Shown: positions 40,201 through 48,734 of the stretch, piece by piece
Numbering within the stretch: position 1 is the stretch's first letter
Layout: the number at the start of each line of letters is the position of its first letter
Assembly (NCBI GenBank): GCA_001766655.1
Contig: MJCC01000003.1
Coordinates: 590,212-654,211, forward strand
Direction: 5' to 3'
DNA: 64,000 nucleotides
Source of the DNA: Phytomonas francai
Taxonomy: Eukaryota > Euglenozoa > Kinetoplastea > Trypanosomatida > Trypanosomatidae
Program-made: the position numbers and the translations under genes
The notes under the pieces: generated by a model
Told to the model about the DNA's origin: nothing
The model's database searches: none
The model's input: only the letters and a program-made list of their open reading frames with translations

Positions 40201-40742
40201 TGCAGGAGCTGGCTGCTGTGAAGGTTGTGGCAACACTGACGTTTTCGAAGTCTGTGTTTCCTAAAAACAGACCGGGTGGTGAGCGCAGTATGCTTTCCTT
40301 TTCGCTGGAGCTACGTGTTCCGGATGGGATTCAGGACCGCAATTTACACCTGGAAGCAATTCATGAGATGAGTGTTGGGCTCCGCGATGCTTTTCTGTAC
40401 ACGTTGCGCCGCATTCAGTACCCTCATACTATCGTTCTCACGTCTGACAGGGCGTACGAGACGGGCACAGCAAGCCGGACACCGAAGCCCTCCGATGTTG
40501 TTAAACTCCAGGAGGACGAATACGAGGTGCTTAGGGCGGAGGGCCCGGACCCTATTTCCTCGATACTGCCTGTTAGAGAGGTTCGGCGCCGGGAACGGCG
40601 CCTCCATGGGCTGCGGCGCAGGCTAAACGAGCACGGCATCAACACGGATGGGACCCCGCCGAACGATTGGATGTGGACATTACCCTACGCCCGCCGTGGC
40701 CGCCAGTCTCGTCAAAGCTCGACGCGCTGTGCCACGCTTTAG
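37299..40742 (+). CDS. NSUN2-like RNA m5C methyltransferase pseudoenzyme
   Basis: A 1147-residue protein with a mitochondrial-type N-terminus (MLSRTFSYFRRKGRCLPK). It follows the NOL1/NOP2/Sun layout of NSUN2: FADYYIQQGIVFETE (about residue 158) matches the N-terminal block, HLHWLQRQIATG precedes the Rossmann fold, and LLYATHSLNPLENEAVV corresponds to motif VI. The catalytic residues are gone. Motif IV, normally DxPCSGDG, reads APPTTEDG, with Ala534 for Asp and Thr537 for Cys. Motif VI, normally TCSLNP, reads THSLNP with His594 for Cys. The S-adenosylmethionine loop (DMCAAPGSKT in active enzymes) is degraded to FDMFGARAAPFHGDG. It should therefore be a non-catalytic relative, perhaps a structural factor in mitochondrial ribosome or RNA assembly (inference). 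Residues 370-680 lie in a strongly GC-rich island. The ATG at 37299 is the first in frame. Confidence 0.78.
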   Translation: MLSRTFSYFRRKGRCLPKSLTSLTAPKLKRSWQNLHALSAAEKKEIIHGSWRQNMPVQLVSDADDRDRGGFAEPLSFSSDEAAADFLDQETEDERLEQRIPTLELAQQFFENLAATASEEACIEDNDGVLLGSEADMEVPGSKSDEARRNEQLDAHRRFFADYYIQQGIVFETERHAFVNAMLCPAITLFQVNGELPLTRLVVRDQLESHAERSVEKVFRSTPDPLTYSVMLTPTQPNLGKPSAGSVVMSSIPIREAALPPPPPPKQESMSPSADVATFLDSLFDSEGDPDSAESTDDAARPLKEDFSFVYAPEGRGDFAGKAEGEVWRCAMVPSFFPQPTAVPSVAHLHWLQRQIATGVLTAVDAFTPIVSRLAVGLASDGRGRARARGSPEIIFDMFGARAAPFHGDGTRSVVRSSYYRDVANYARVTRAQIQQQLHSPPPDAGADAERQEMIRRGEALDSVVVIAAFSPSRRPERGNEGVPGGDDLVVRSSHRVSVSEQAPSLAFLRPPGDSRGGSACGPLRRACRVVLFAPPTTEDGVRPRGELGEGLAAANAFIGLCGRVNGNFARLRRELRTALGYARAGGWLLYATHSLNPLENEAVVCALLTALRREGGGEELQGLRVACVPLDAAEVVEALAADERETFTRWVHLGERGVASWVALEGAPDEQEVAWCDPAVVAEVSAAAWRLNPLHSGFDGGFVILLKVCEGVTPLPLPESLPSSIGSDPVKNEEASVCSGTHLLLGGDGQELKLWRHAASREFSVVTASLAEWCTSFVKDRQCERSPRTVSSSEAWTLAIAGLTIGCDASIPEVGKKGGDAALLSAAVWDEQVAAWLARSHACGRYVAAPHVYPISITLPMLCELLRLGKLTSRELEYWVSQRRRQQPSDDPKTEADQTAKEEEIHAFFHSVKGLLDDIPDDHYTADSSLRLQGNARDINVLLSPSLPLRSSAGATEVEFVLHEAVMQELAAVKVVATLTFSKSVFPKNRPGGERSMLSFSLELRVPDGIQDRNLHLEAIHEMSVGLRDAFLYTLRRIQYPHTIVLTSDRAYETGTASRTPKPSDVVKLQEDEYEVLRAEGPDPISSILPVREVRRRERRLHGLRRRLNEHGINTDGTPPNDWMWTLPYARRGRQSRQSSTRCATL
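38395..39335 (+). other. Intragenic GC-rich island
   Basis: Within the NSUN-like gene, third positions become almost entirely G or C and Arg/Ala/Gly/Pro codons dominate, while both ends of the gene have ordinary composition. A 259-codon minus-strand shadow frame results from this bias. Confidence 0.7.
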
Positions 40743-41199
40743 TAAATGCGTTAAACTCTACCAACCAAATGATTGGTACAACGGTATTTTTTGATATTTT
40801 TTTCATTTTTACGGTTGTATCAATTGCCTCCTGAATTCTACACTCAAATTCTTTATTGGGGTGCATGTTCACTCAGAATAGCAATACTATAAGTGCATAT
40901 GGAAGCAGGGCATCTCCCAATTCGTGTTTTAACATTTTCGCAGAACCGATGCATGCTTGCAACAGATTTCGTATTCCCACTTTTTTCTCCTATTTTTACT
41001 TCTCTTTCATAAGGCACGAAACAAACCCTTGAAACAGAAAAAGAGCTACCAAGGAAGTTTAACTTTAGGGGAAAAAATCGATACCTCAGAAGGCCTTTTC
41101 TAACCTTACTGGATTAGGTATTTTTAATACACAAGGTTCTTTATTTATTTGTCGAGGACACGCCAAGACGGGTGTCTGTGAAAGAATAAAATAAAGGGA
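40743..41199 (+). other. Intergenic
   Basis: AT-rich spacer with pyrimidine-rich sequence near 40979-41008. No gene seen. Confidence 0.5.
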
Positions 41200-41514
41200 A
41201 TGCCTTCAGACAACCCTTCTGACGAGGTTCACCAGCTTCTTTCTGGATTTCAGTTTTTTATCCTATGCTTCTTTATCCTTGCTTGTTATTATGCGTCCCT
41301 GTATATTTCTGCGTCAGCAGCTGGTGAATCCACGAGCTCTATGACGTTACCTTTTATTATCCTACAACGTGTTTATGCGGGATTAAAGATATCCATCATT
41401 CGCCTCATCAATTACAGACGAAATCGCATCTATGTGGGTGCTTTTAATACTGATGATGTAAGCGTGGAAGATCCATTTATAAATCACAATCAGCCATCTT
41501 CTAACGTATCATAG
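41200..41514 (+). CDS. Small single-pass membrane protein
   Basis: A 104-residue protein with one strong hydrophobic segment at about residues 17-38 (FQFFILCFFILACYYASLYI), which is probably a transmembrane helix, and a second weaker one near 48-62. The C-terminal 40 residues are polar with a basic patch (INYRRNRIY) just after the second segment. No family recognised. Short length, ATG start and balanced codon use support a real gene, but no homology supports it. The following 300 bases lead into a decaying gene. Confidence 0.55.
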   Translation: MPSDNPSDEVHQLLSGFQFFILCFFILACYYASLYISASAAGESTSSMTLPFIILQRVYAGLKISIIRLINYRRNRIYVGAFNTDDVSVEDPFINHNQPSSNVS

Positions 41515-41563
41515 CATTGCGGAGAGGGGCAGGGGTATGGGCTCCTGGCATGCCTTTTTTTTT

Positions 41564-41579
41564 GGGGGGGGGGGGGGGG
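41564..41579 (+). repeat. Poly-G tract (16 G)
   Basis: Sixteen consecutive G directly after a T-run. The longest G run in the window. Confidence 0.85.
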
Positions 41580-41787
41580 AGCGAGTTTAATAGGCAACAC
41601 GAGAGCATGTGTGATTGCTTTGCTACAAGTGAAAGGCAAGCATTTATAAAATATTGCCTAGATGATGTGAAACCTCTTCATTTTATAGTCATATAAAATA
41701 TTTCTGATGCTTTTTACCTTTGTATATTTTCGTCGCTGGTTTGTCAATGCTAGTTGTGTCCCCTGTCTGTTGGCTGCGCTATAGTAC

Positions 41788-41811
41788 ATTTTTTTTCTGA
41801 CTATTTTCCAG
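41788..41811 (+). promoter_or_regulatory. Candidate spliced-leader acceptor
   Basis: Pyrimidine tract ATTTTTTTTCTGACTATTTT ending in CCAG, with ATG immediately after (41812). This is a textbook trans-splicing acceptor, kept in front of a gene that is now broken. Confidence 0.5.
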
Positions 41812-42486
41812 ATGTTTTTAAAACTAAACCCTGAAACGCTTCAACGCCTTTTTAACGAGATAAGGAAGCGAATCCAGCAATAGCAAATGGTACCCTTTCA
41901 ACAACGGTTCCACATCGACGGGGTTCACTTAACTAGACACACTAGTGCCGTGGAATTACTTAGTGCACACAACTTTCTAAGAGTATAGAGATAAAACCTC
42001 AGGTAGTGTGTATGGTCAAGTCAAATGAGAAAATTCCAGTCTCGGTAGCAATATTAGACCAATACGCGTTGTTCCTTGCTAGCCGCCCTTGATAGGGCTG
42101 CTGTAGGAGCCCAGTCTAGTCTCGCCTAAAGAAAGGCGAACTGTCGCGTATTTGTAGTAATAATTGGTCTTTTCTTGCGTGTTTTCTTCGTTATCGAAGA
42201 GAATGATACTTCGTATGAATCGAGAACCAAGCACTGGTGTGGTGTGTGCAGCGGAGGCCTCTTCTTGATAGCATCCTTTCATGATGCGAAACAGGGAGCT
42301 TACGCGGTAGTAAACTCGAAATGGAGCCACCTGCTGGCCACCAATTCTTTCTGACGTCTGTCATTACATAAAGGATCACGTGGAGTTGTACGTCCACAAC
42401 GATGTGTCTCTCTTTCTCCTCCACATTTCCATTATTAACGGTAAAACGCCAGATGAAACTTTGGTAAAGGTTCAAGCTTTTATGTT
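41812..42486 (+). pseudogene. Shattered gene remnant, function unknown
   Basis: Translating the + strand by hand gives a chain of protein-like pieces. From the ATG at 41812, 23 codons (MFLKLNPETLQRLFNEIRKR...) run to a TAG at 41881. The same frame continues for 35 codons (with FHIDGVHLTRHTSAVELLSA) to a TAG at 41986. Frame +3 then gives 26 codons from an ATG at 42012 (MVKSNEKIPVSVAILDQYAL). Codons from 42130 to a TGA at 42352 read a hydrophobic segment with CRVFVVIIGLFLRVFFVIEE and KHWCGVCSGGLFLIASFHDA. After one more shift the sequence reads SDVCHYIKDHVELYVHND. Base composition is gene-like, unlike neighbouring spacers. At least two in-frame stops and two or more frameshifts mark it as dead. 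I could not identify the family. Confidence 0.5.
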
Positions 42487-42709
42487 TTTTTTTTCTTGTG
42501 AACCCCCTGCAATACAGTATGATTGAGGAGGAAGTAGAACTCTAAAAAAATGCTTTCGGATGACCCTTGTTTAGGGGAAGGAAAAAAAATTGCATTAGCT
42601 TCATCGAAAGCGAAACCAGAAAACGTATGAGTAACTTCAAGAAAAATGTATTTACCATTTAAATTTGTCATTTTTATATTTATATTTTTATTTCATAGCG
42701 CACTTACAA
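42487..42709 (+). promoter_or_regulatory. Upstream region with trans-splice acceptor
   Basis: T-rich tract around 42670-42694 ends in ATAG at 42695-42698, twelve bases before the ATG of the coiled-coil gene. This supports 42710 as the start rather than the upstream TTG of the open frame. Confidence 0.5.
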
Positions 42710-44095
42710 ATGTCCTTCCCAATCATTCATTTAAGCAAGACATCGCTACATAATGCATGCCTGACGGATGACCCATCCAAAGTCCATGCCACGCTCTATA
42801 CTTTCTTGCGCTCTGTTCCGAGCGAGACAGAGGTGAAGCTCTCGATGAGTGAATTTGAAAGGGCCTTGCACGCCACCGACGCTTTACTACACCGACCCAG
42901 TACAAAATCGGTGATGTTGCTAGAATCGGCCATCCAAGACTTTTTGCTACGCGATCCACCATATGTGGAATCAACGCGGAACATCCAGTCGGAGGGGAAA
43001 CCGAAAGGGACGAGGACATCCGCCTGCGGGGCCCCCTCTGTGTTGGCGAAGGACTTAGATCAAGGTGAGCAAAGGCGCTCTAGACGTTCGCTCCACTCAG
43101 AATTCTCCGGCCACGCTCCGGTTGGGACTGAGGAGGATGGAGAGGATCGTATGCTACACATTCCTGTGAAATCGACCAAAATGTTTAGCGATCCGTTTGA
43201 GGCATACGAAGAATACTATCAAGCTAACTGCTGTAGGCATTCACAAGATCGCTCTCTCAGTGGTGTGGAACGTATTGATGAGGGTGAATTGCAGGAGGAG
43301 GCCGAGGACGAACCCCTAGAACATGGCAACGATATAGACGCCTTGGGAGATCGGCATAAGAGCGTCGGTGTTTCTGGATTGAGTAACACAACCCCGTTTA
43401 CGACCCCCTTGCCAGAGCAGGAAGTAAGATTGAAAAATGGTTCCGAAGAGGGGCGTTCGGGCAGTTTTACTGCGAGTGCCACCGCATCCAACTCCTTATC
43501 TTGTGAAAGAAGCCTCTTTTCATTAATGCCGCTCACGGACTTATCGGACTACCATCCCCTGCTTGAGGCCCTAGTCCAGCAGGTTCGAAGCGTGTTGACG
43601 GCAAACGATCACAACAAGGAGAGCCACATTCATGCTTCTTTTGATAAGGACGACTTGAAGTTCCATAAAACGATGTTGGACGTTTTCGCACATATTCGTG
43701 AGCGTCTGCAGAGGTCTGAAGAAGAGGTAAAGCGAGCAGCTGATGCGTACACTGAGCGCATCTCCATTTGGGATCCCTCCCACTCGTATTATAAAGAAAG
43801 TTTAAGGTTTGTGCAGCAACTTTCTGAACGAGCCCGCGCTGCGGAGGACTTGTATACCGTAGAGCGTAGCGAACAGGAGACAATTCGAATTGCCCACTGT
43901 GCCCTCTTGGCAGAAGTGATTACGATGCGGTTGTTACTGCGCGATGTCAAGCAGGTCATGAGGGAGGCCGCTACTGAAGACTCTCAGAGTGATATTGACA
44001 ATGACGTCGGTGCAGCTCAAACAAGGCGGCAGCTAATAGATGAGTTACGTGATGTTTTCAGCTTAGGCTCAACTACTCCGGAGACCATAGAATAG
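42710..44095 (+). CDS. Hypothetical acidic coiled-coil protein
   Basis: A 461-residue acidic protein. The N-terminal 85 residues form a compact helical region. The middle (about 90-275) is Glu/Asp/Ser-rich and probably disordered. The C-terminal 170 residues are strongly helical with heptad character (DVFAHIRERLQRSEEEVKRA, FVQQLSERARAAEDLYTVER), consistent with a coiled coil. No catalytic motif or named domain is visible. It could be a cytoskeletal or complex-scaffolding protein, but this is a guess. The upstream 15 in-frame codons lack an ATG and were excluded. Confidence 0.7.
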   Translation: MSFPIIHLSKTSLHNACLTDDPSKVHATLYTFLRSVPSETEVKLSMSEFERALHATDALLHRPSTKSVMLLESAIQDFLLRDPPYVESTRNIQSEGKPKGTRTSACGAPSVLAKDLDQGEQRRSRRSLHSEFSGHAPVGTEEDGEDRMLHIPVKSTKMFSDPFEAYEEYYQANCCRHSQDRSLSGVERIDEGELQEEAEDEPLEHGNDIDALGDRHKSVGVSGLSNTTPFTTPLPEQEVRLKNGSEEGRSGSFTASATASNSLSCERSLFSLMPLTDLSDYHPLLEALVQQVRSVLTANDHNKESHIHASFDKDDLKFHKTMLDVFAHIRERLQRSEEEVKRAADAYTERISIWDPSHSYYKESLRFVQQLSERARAAEDLYTVERSEQETIRIAHCALLAEVITMRLLLRDVKQVMREAATEDSQSDIDNDVGAAQTRRQLIDELRDVFSLGSTTPETIE

Positions 44096-44391
44096 GGGGG
44101 TATCAGTAGGGAATAAGCCGATGGTTCAAGATGGTGACATTTTTATTTTCCTTTCTGATCCCTATGGTATCTCAAATCGCGCTCTGCGCGTTAGTTTCTT
44201 TTTTTTTTTTTTAACCTTCTTCCACAGAAGGGAAAGACTTGCAAACCCATATGTGTATACATATTAACACTCAACAATAAGTAATAAATGATTAATCTAT
44301 TGTTCAAGAAATAACTGCCACACTGTTTTCCCTTTTATATGTCTTTGTTTGCCTTACACTATTGTGGTCTGTATTTTCATAGCTAGATAGA

Positions 44392-45657
44392 ATGCGTAAC
44401 GATGAGATCCTCTTTAGGCGTCTGTTCCCAGCTCCTGACAACCCCTGTGAACTCTTAGCGACGTCTAACAAGCCATGTGTGGTACAGATTCGGTGCGATG
44501 ATCCTAACCTGACGGTTCCGTCTGTCGTACCAAATACGGACTCCACACCTCGAGTGAAGCTGCCTTTTCCGCCCAGGAGCATTAGCTGGTATCCACTGAG
44601 AAGCGGAGCAGATAATGCGTCTTTCCTGACGGCATGCAAAAGCTGGCCATTGCAGTTGTGGGACCTCGAGGGCGGTGCGCAACGTGCCAGCTATGTCGCC
44701 TATAATGACAGTGGAATGCAAGCCGATCCGCACTGCACGCTTTGGCTTGAAAAACCGCATACCGGACTCATTGCTGGTGGGTACGGCGGGTTTGAAGACA
44801 AACACCATGTTCGTCTTTACGATGTCCTTTATGAAGGTGACAACTCTGTTGTGAGTTACCAATCGCAGGTTGGCTCGGCTGTTGGAGCGACATGTGCGCT
44901 GTCGAACGGGCCGTGCCATCTTGTATTAGCCAGTTACTTTAAAAGTGATGTGGTAGAGGCCATCGACATAAGAAACCGTTGCCCCTCCTTGATGCTGCGG
45001 GGAATAGGTGGGAGTGGTGCTGCGTGTATTCGTTCCCACCCCACCGAGGAATACCACGTATATGTGTCTGGATATAAGGGGTCCGAATTTATTTCCGCGT
45101 GGGATCTCCGCCGGTGTACAGAGCCTGTTGCGCTTTTCCATCGTGAGGCGTGTACCCATCAGATCTGTGATTTTGTTTTCGCGAAACCTGCCGTGCAGGA
45201 TTCTTCATGCGTATCGTGGGTGCTAGTGTCTTCCACTTCCGCTGGGGGGCTTTTGGTCTTTCCCAGCGAAACCGAGACAGTCATCAAAGATACGCTGCAT
45301 GGGAGCCATCGCTACAGGGATCAGCTTGGTCCCACAGGTGGGCTGGCAGCACTGCCGGATGGCCGCTTACTTGTTACCTTTGGGTCTTCCTCGCCCTCCT
45401 TTAAGAAAGCACCTGCGGAAAGGCCGTTCCAGGCCGTCCGCGAGGTCCCTAGCCCTCCGATGGGAGCTTCTGGTTGCGCAGGCCTGTCCGATGTAGAGTC
45501 CGACGATGCCGCGGCGGCGTTGACGTGCCCAGCGGGCTTTAGACGCCCATGTACACCCGTCTCGGACACTGATTCTGAGAATTCTCTTGATAGGGGAACT
45601 TGGTGCACAGGCAAGAAGGAGGGCCTGCATTTCAACGCAGCAATTATCTCTCTCTGA
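44392..45657 (+). CDS. WRAP53: WRAP53/TCAB1-like WD40 protein
   Basis: A 421-residue WD-repeat protein. LQLWDLEGGAQRASYVAYND (about residue 88) matches the human TCAB1 block IHLWDAFTGQLRASYRAYD, and YVSGYKGSEFISAWDLR (about residue 224) matches its SGARKDAELLCWDLR block. Repeats otherwise are degenerate, as in the family. WRAP53/TCAB1 binds the CAB box of small Cajal-body RNAs and telomerase RNA and delivers them to their RNP sites. A trypanosomatid role with H/ACA or telomerase RNA is likely by homology. SHQ1, an H/ACA assembly factor, lies in the same window. The C-terminal 70 residues are Ser/Pro/Asp-rich. The ATG at 44392 is the first in frame. Confidence 0.75.
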   Translation: MRNDEILFRRLFPAPDNPCELLATSNKPCVVQIRCDDPNLTVPSVVPNTDSTPRVKLPFPPRSISWYPLRSGADNASFLTACKSWPLQLWDLEGGAQRASYVAYNDSGMQADPHCTLWLEKPHTGLIAGGYGGFEDKHHVRLYDVLYEGDNSVVSYQSQVGSAVGATCALSNGPCHLVLASYFKSDVVEAIDIRNRCPSLMLRGIGGSGAACIRSHPTEEYHVYVSGYKGSEFISAWDLRRCTEPVALFHREACTHQICDFVFAKPAVQDSSCVSWVLVSSTSAGGLLVFPSETETVIKDTLHGSHRYRDQLGPTGGLAALPDGRLLVTFGSSSPSFKKAPAERPFQAVREVPSPPMGASGCAGLSDVESDDAAAALTCPAGFRRPCTPVSDTDSENSLDRGTWCTGKKEGLHFNAAIISL

Positions 45658-46080
45658 GTTTTCCTCTTTTTGTCTCCTTGCCGTAGTGGAAGGTGTTTTC
45701 CTATCAATAAATGTTGATCCCTTCGTTAAAATGAATGCACACTGTTTGTTTGCGTGAGAGAACATTTTCGCAGTTAAGGGGAAATGGCGTGCAGGAGTGG
45801 GGAGTGCATGCAACTTTGCAATAGGGGTTCATTACGAAATGCTAATAAAAAAAGAAGCTAGCGGGAGTTTTGTGTGTTCAAGATAGATTTTAATATCTAA
45901 CCTCTCGCTTCTTCTTTTACTTTTCCTATACTGTCGCCTTTCTTACAGTAAATATGTCTTTTAACGCACACCTTTTTCCAATGATTCTAGATACTGTTCT
46001 TTATTGCACTCCTTTCTTTGTATTTTTCTGCCCTGCTCTCCTCTCTATTCACTTGTTCTTCCGCTATATATAAATATAAT

Positions 46081-46098
46081 ATATATATATATATATAA
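46081..46098. repeat. TA microsatellite
   Basis: Nine TA units in the spacer upstream of the N gap. Confidence 0.8.
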
Positions 46099-46266
46099 TT
46101 TACAAGCTCCACGTATAATCCTATACCCACGCGGACAAGTAAGAATAAAAATAGCAATTCATACTGAAGGACGCAAAAAGCTCCTAATTAGAGGAGACGC
46201 AACTTGATAGAAAGGGTTTAAGCGGAGACTTCACTATAAGCATTACTAATTACATACACACATACA

Positions 46267-46327
46267 NNNNNNNNNNNNNNNNNNNNNNNNNNNNNNNNNN
46301 NNNNNNNNNNNNNNNNNNNNNNNNNNN
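46267..46327. other. Assembly gap (61 N)
   Basis: N run flanked by CACACATACA on the left and by a 15-base C run plus CA repeat on the right. The missing sequence is most likely a simple C/CA repeat that stopped assembly. Confidence 0.98.
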
Positions 46328-46353
46328 CCCCCCCCCCCCCCCACACACACACA
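46328..46353. repeat. Poly-C followed by CA repeat
   Basis: Fifteen C directly after the gap, then (AC) units. Complementary in kind to the poly-G tracts at 35226 and 41564. Confidence 0.85.
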
Positions 46354-46466
46354 AGTGCTTTCTTTCTTTTTATTGCTATTATTATTTCTGAATCTGTGTT
46401 TTTATCCAGCGTAAAGTCGGGTATTAAAGCAACCCAGTAACCTTTTAGTTTTATTACACACCAAAT

Positions 46467-48734
46467 ATGAGTTTTTGTAGCGAAGAGGTCGCTCTTAAAA
46501 ATATAAAATTGCATACTATGGATACAGAAAATTCTGGCCATGCTGAATGCGGCTCCACAGCTTCCTCCATGCGTCGACGTCGAGGTTGCATTGATTCTCG
46601 AGACCGCAATCCCCCTCTTGAGTGGGAAACTGCCATTCGAAATTTAAACATGATGCAACTAGAAAATAGAGAAAGACTAAACGGATCTCTACAACGAGAG
46701 GGCTCTATGCGTTCAATTACGTCACAGGGAGTACATCTATTTAACAGTTCCTTAGCCATCATTTCCCATGACATGTCTGAGGCCTGTAGCCCTATGCCCC
46801 GCGATCCTGCATCTAACTTGAGACCACTTCAAAGTGGTCGAGACGGGAGCACGGTGCAAGGTTCATTGATGCCACGTGACGGCACCATTTCCACAGCACT
46901 TGAAAAAAAGGAGTTGATACAGTCCGGAGATTTGGTCGACAACATAAACAATTCAAAACCCTCATGCGCGTCGTTGCAACCCAAAAGGTGCGCTTCACCT
47001 CATGCAGAACGAATTTCACATTCCTTGCCCACACAACCAGGCATTTATGCTGAGAACAATTCGATAGGGACTCCCAACAGGGATAGTATGAGCCATCGGA
47101 AAATGTCACCTAGATCCTCATTGAGAGTGACAAGAGTTATGACACCTCGGCACAGAATGAGTGACGCGGGCCAGGCTCCCGACATCCGCGTGGCCACCAC
47201 TTCCGATGGGAGTGCGGGCTATGTGGAGGATTCCACAAAAGTAAGGGTGCGTGCCTCCACAGACGTGGTAGGATGTTCCGCATCTATGCAGCCCCGAGGC
47301 GGTGGCAGCAATCTCGGGTGTCATACGACCCCTGATCGCAAACTCGATCCACGCGTGGAGAAGGTGCCAACACCGACGCCGCGAGCTAAGGTAGCAAGAG
47401 GATCGCAAAGCCCTTTTATGGATCCAGTGATGAGAAAGCTTGACCCCATTATCGCCGCCATACCAGCACTCATATGCAAACCGGATAGCCTCGTCGTCTC
47501 ACCATGCTCAACCTCCACAGCGTTGAATTCGGATAAAAAGTCAAAGCACTCTTCTTTGAAAAGGGAATCTGTGGGACCACGAAAAGAATCTCGTGCGGTA
47601 TCAACCGTAAAGTACGGTATCACTCCACGTCGTACGGGCGCAACAAGCGCGGGAATCTCTCGCCGTACCCCTCGCACTTGTGGCGAAGAAAAGAGGAAAC
47701 CTATCTTGCCAAACAGTGCCGCTTCCATTTCAACTTCGAACAACATCAGTGGAGTTAGTGGCAGTTATAGCAGCGACCATAAAACAGTTTCCACCCAGAA
47801 CACTATAAAGAACATTATCAATGCTCCCCTGCGTGCTGTAGAAAATACTATAGACCACAACCTAACTGGACTCATGCTTACCGTAGAACCCACCCCAAAT
47901 GCAGAAACTGCCAAAAGTTGTAAGCCTCAGATTTCATCTACCCAGAGTAAAATGTCCTCCACCACGTTGGTGCACCATAAAAACATCGCGTCCTCTCCTC
48001 GAGGTCCTACTAAAATAGTTAATGAAGAGTTTAACTTTCCAGAAAAGCTGTCTATCGGGGATGCCACTTCTGATAAGAAGCAGTCGGTTCATACATCAGT
48101 GCAACGACGCCAAAAGGCTCCACTGATCTATAGGACCACTGCAGTGGCTGAACAGAGGCGGATGGACTCCCTTCGTGTGCGCTGCGACCGTAAAAAGGAG
48201 GAAGAGGAAAAGGTTAATACTTTGGCCCCTAGACATGCAAATTACACTGTTTTACGCCCGGATAAGTGGTTGGGCACCCGCGAGGGCGGCGTCACGGTGC
48301 CTGCCAAGCGTCCCTCCCAAAGCCCTTCACACACAACGCTCGTCATTCAGCCCCCCACCAGCCATGCGACCACGCAAAAGAAGTCGTGCGTGGCGGTGAA
48401 AGTAACCGAGGCTACCTCGAATAGGAATAAAGAGGCCTCAAGCACATATCAGTGCGTAAGTAATCCCCATAACAACACCTACTTAGACCCACACGGGCTA
48501 CTTCGCAAGGAAGGCAAATACTCTGAAAATCTAACGATTGAGAGAACCGGCCGTACTACCGGCCGCAGGACCACTGCTGAGGCAGTGATCCTCGGCGACG
48601 GCGAGGCTGCTGAGCCTGCGCGTACCCCTCGTGGCAGGACACCTGTGCCTTTTTGCATTCTGTGTGGCAAACGCCACATTAGCGAAACGGCTAAATTCTG
48701 CGCGTTTTGTGGTCATGAACGCGAAGTTATATAG
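46467..48734 (+). CDS. Basic low-complexity protein with C-terminal zinc ribbon
   Basis: A 755-residue protein, mostly low-complexity and rich in Ser, Thr, Arg and Pro, hence probably disordered. The last 30 residues hold FCILCGKRH, then FCAFCGHE, that is two CxxC pairs 15 residues apart, a small zinc ribbon. Several SPR/TPR sites (for example TPRTCGEEK and ARTPRGRTP) could be targets of proline-directed kinases. Basic, disordered proteins of this sort in trypanosomatids are often cytoskeletal or basal-body components, but there is no direct evidence here. The ATG at 46467 is the first in frame. Confidence 0.7.
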   Translation: MSFCSEEVALKNIKLHTMDTENSGHAECGSTASSMRRRRGCIDSRDRNPPLEWETAIRNLNMMQLENRERLNGSLQREGSMRSITSQGVHLFNSSLAIISHDMSEACSPMPRDPASNLRPLQSGRDGSTVQGSLMPRDGTISTALEKKELIQSGDLVDNINNSKPSCASLQPKRCASPHAERISHSLPTQPGIYAENNSIGTPNRDSMSHRKMSPRSSLRVTRVMTPRHRMSDAGQAPDIRVATTSDGSAGYVEDSTKVRVRASTDVVGCSASMQPRGGGSNLGCHTTPDRKLDPRVEKVPTPTPRAKVARGSQSPFMDPVMRKLDPIIAAIPALICKPDSLVVSPCSTSTALNSDKKSKHSSLKRESVGPRKESRAVSTVKYGITPRRTGATSAGISRRTPRTCGEEKRKPILPNSAASISTSNNISGVSGSYSSDHKTVSTQNTIKNIINAPLRAVENTIDHNLTGLMLTVEPTPNAETAKSCKPQISSTQSKMSSTTLVHHKNIASSPRGPTKIVNEEFNFPEKLSIGDATSDKKQSVHTSVQRRQKAPLIYRTTAVAEQRRMDSLRVRCDRKKEEEEKVNTLAPRHANYTVLRPDKWLGTREGGVTVPAKRPSQSPSHTTLVIQPPTSHATTQKKSCVAVKVTEATSNRNKEASSTYQCVSNPHNNTYLDPHGLLRKEGKYSENLTIERTGRTTGRRTTAEAVILGDGEAAEPARTPRGRTPVPFCILCGKRHISETAKFCAFCGHEREVI

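Larger units (their letters stand above)
41515..41811 (+). other. Intergenic with poly-T/poly-G and acceptor site
   Basis: Holds a T-run followed by 16 G (41554-41579) and, at the end, a T-rich polypyrimidine tract finishing in CAG directly before an ATG. Confidence 0.6.
45658..46466 (+). other. Intergenic containing an assembly gap
   Basis: AT-rich spacer, with a TA run at 46081-46098, a 61-base N gap and an adjacent C/CA tract. No gene seen; the gap could hide a little more repeat. Confidence 0.6.

Noticed and set aside
42079..42475. Two minus-strand frames in the spacer (83 and 94 codons)
   Set aside because: The + strand yields longer, more protein-like pieces from the same bases and agrees with the direction of every other gene, so the minus frames are treated as shadows of the remnant.
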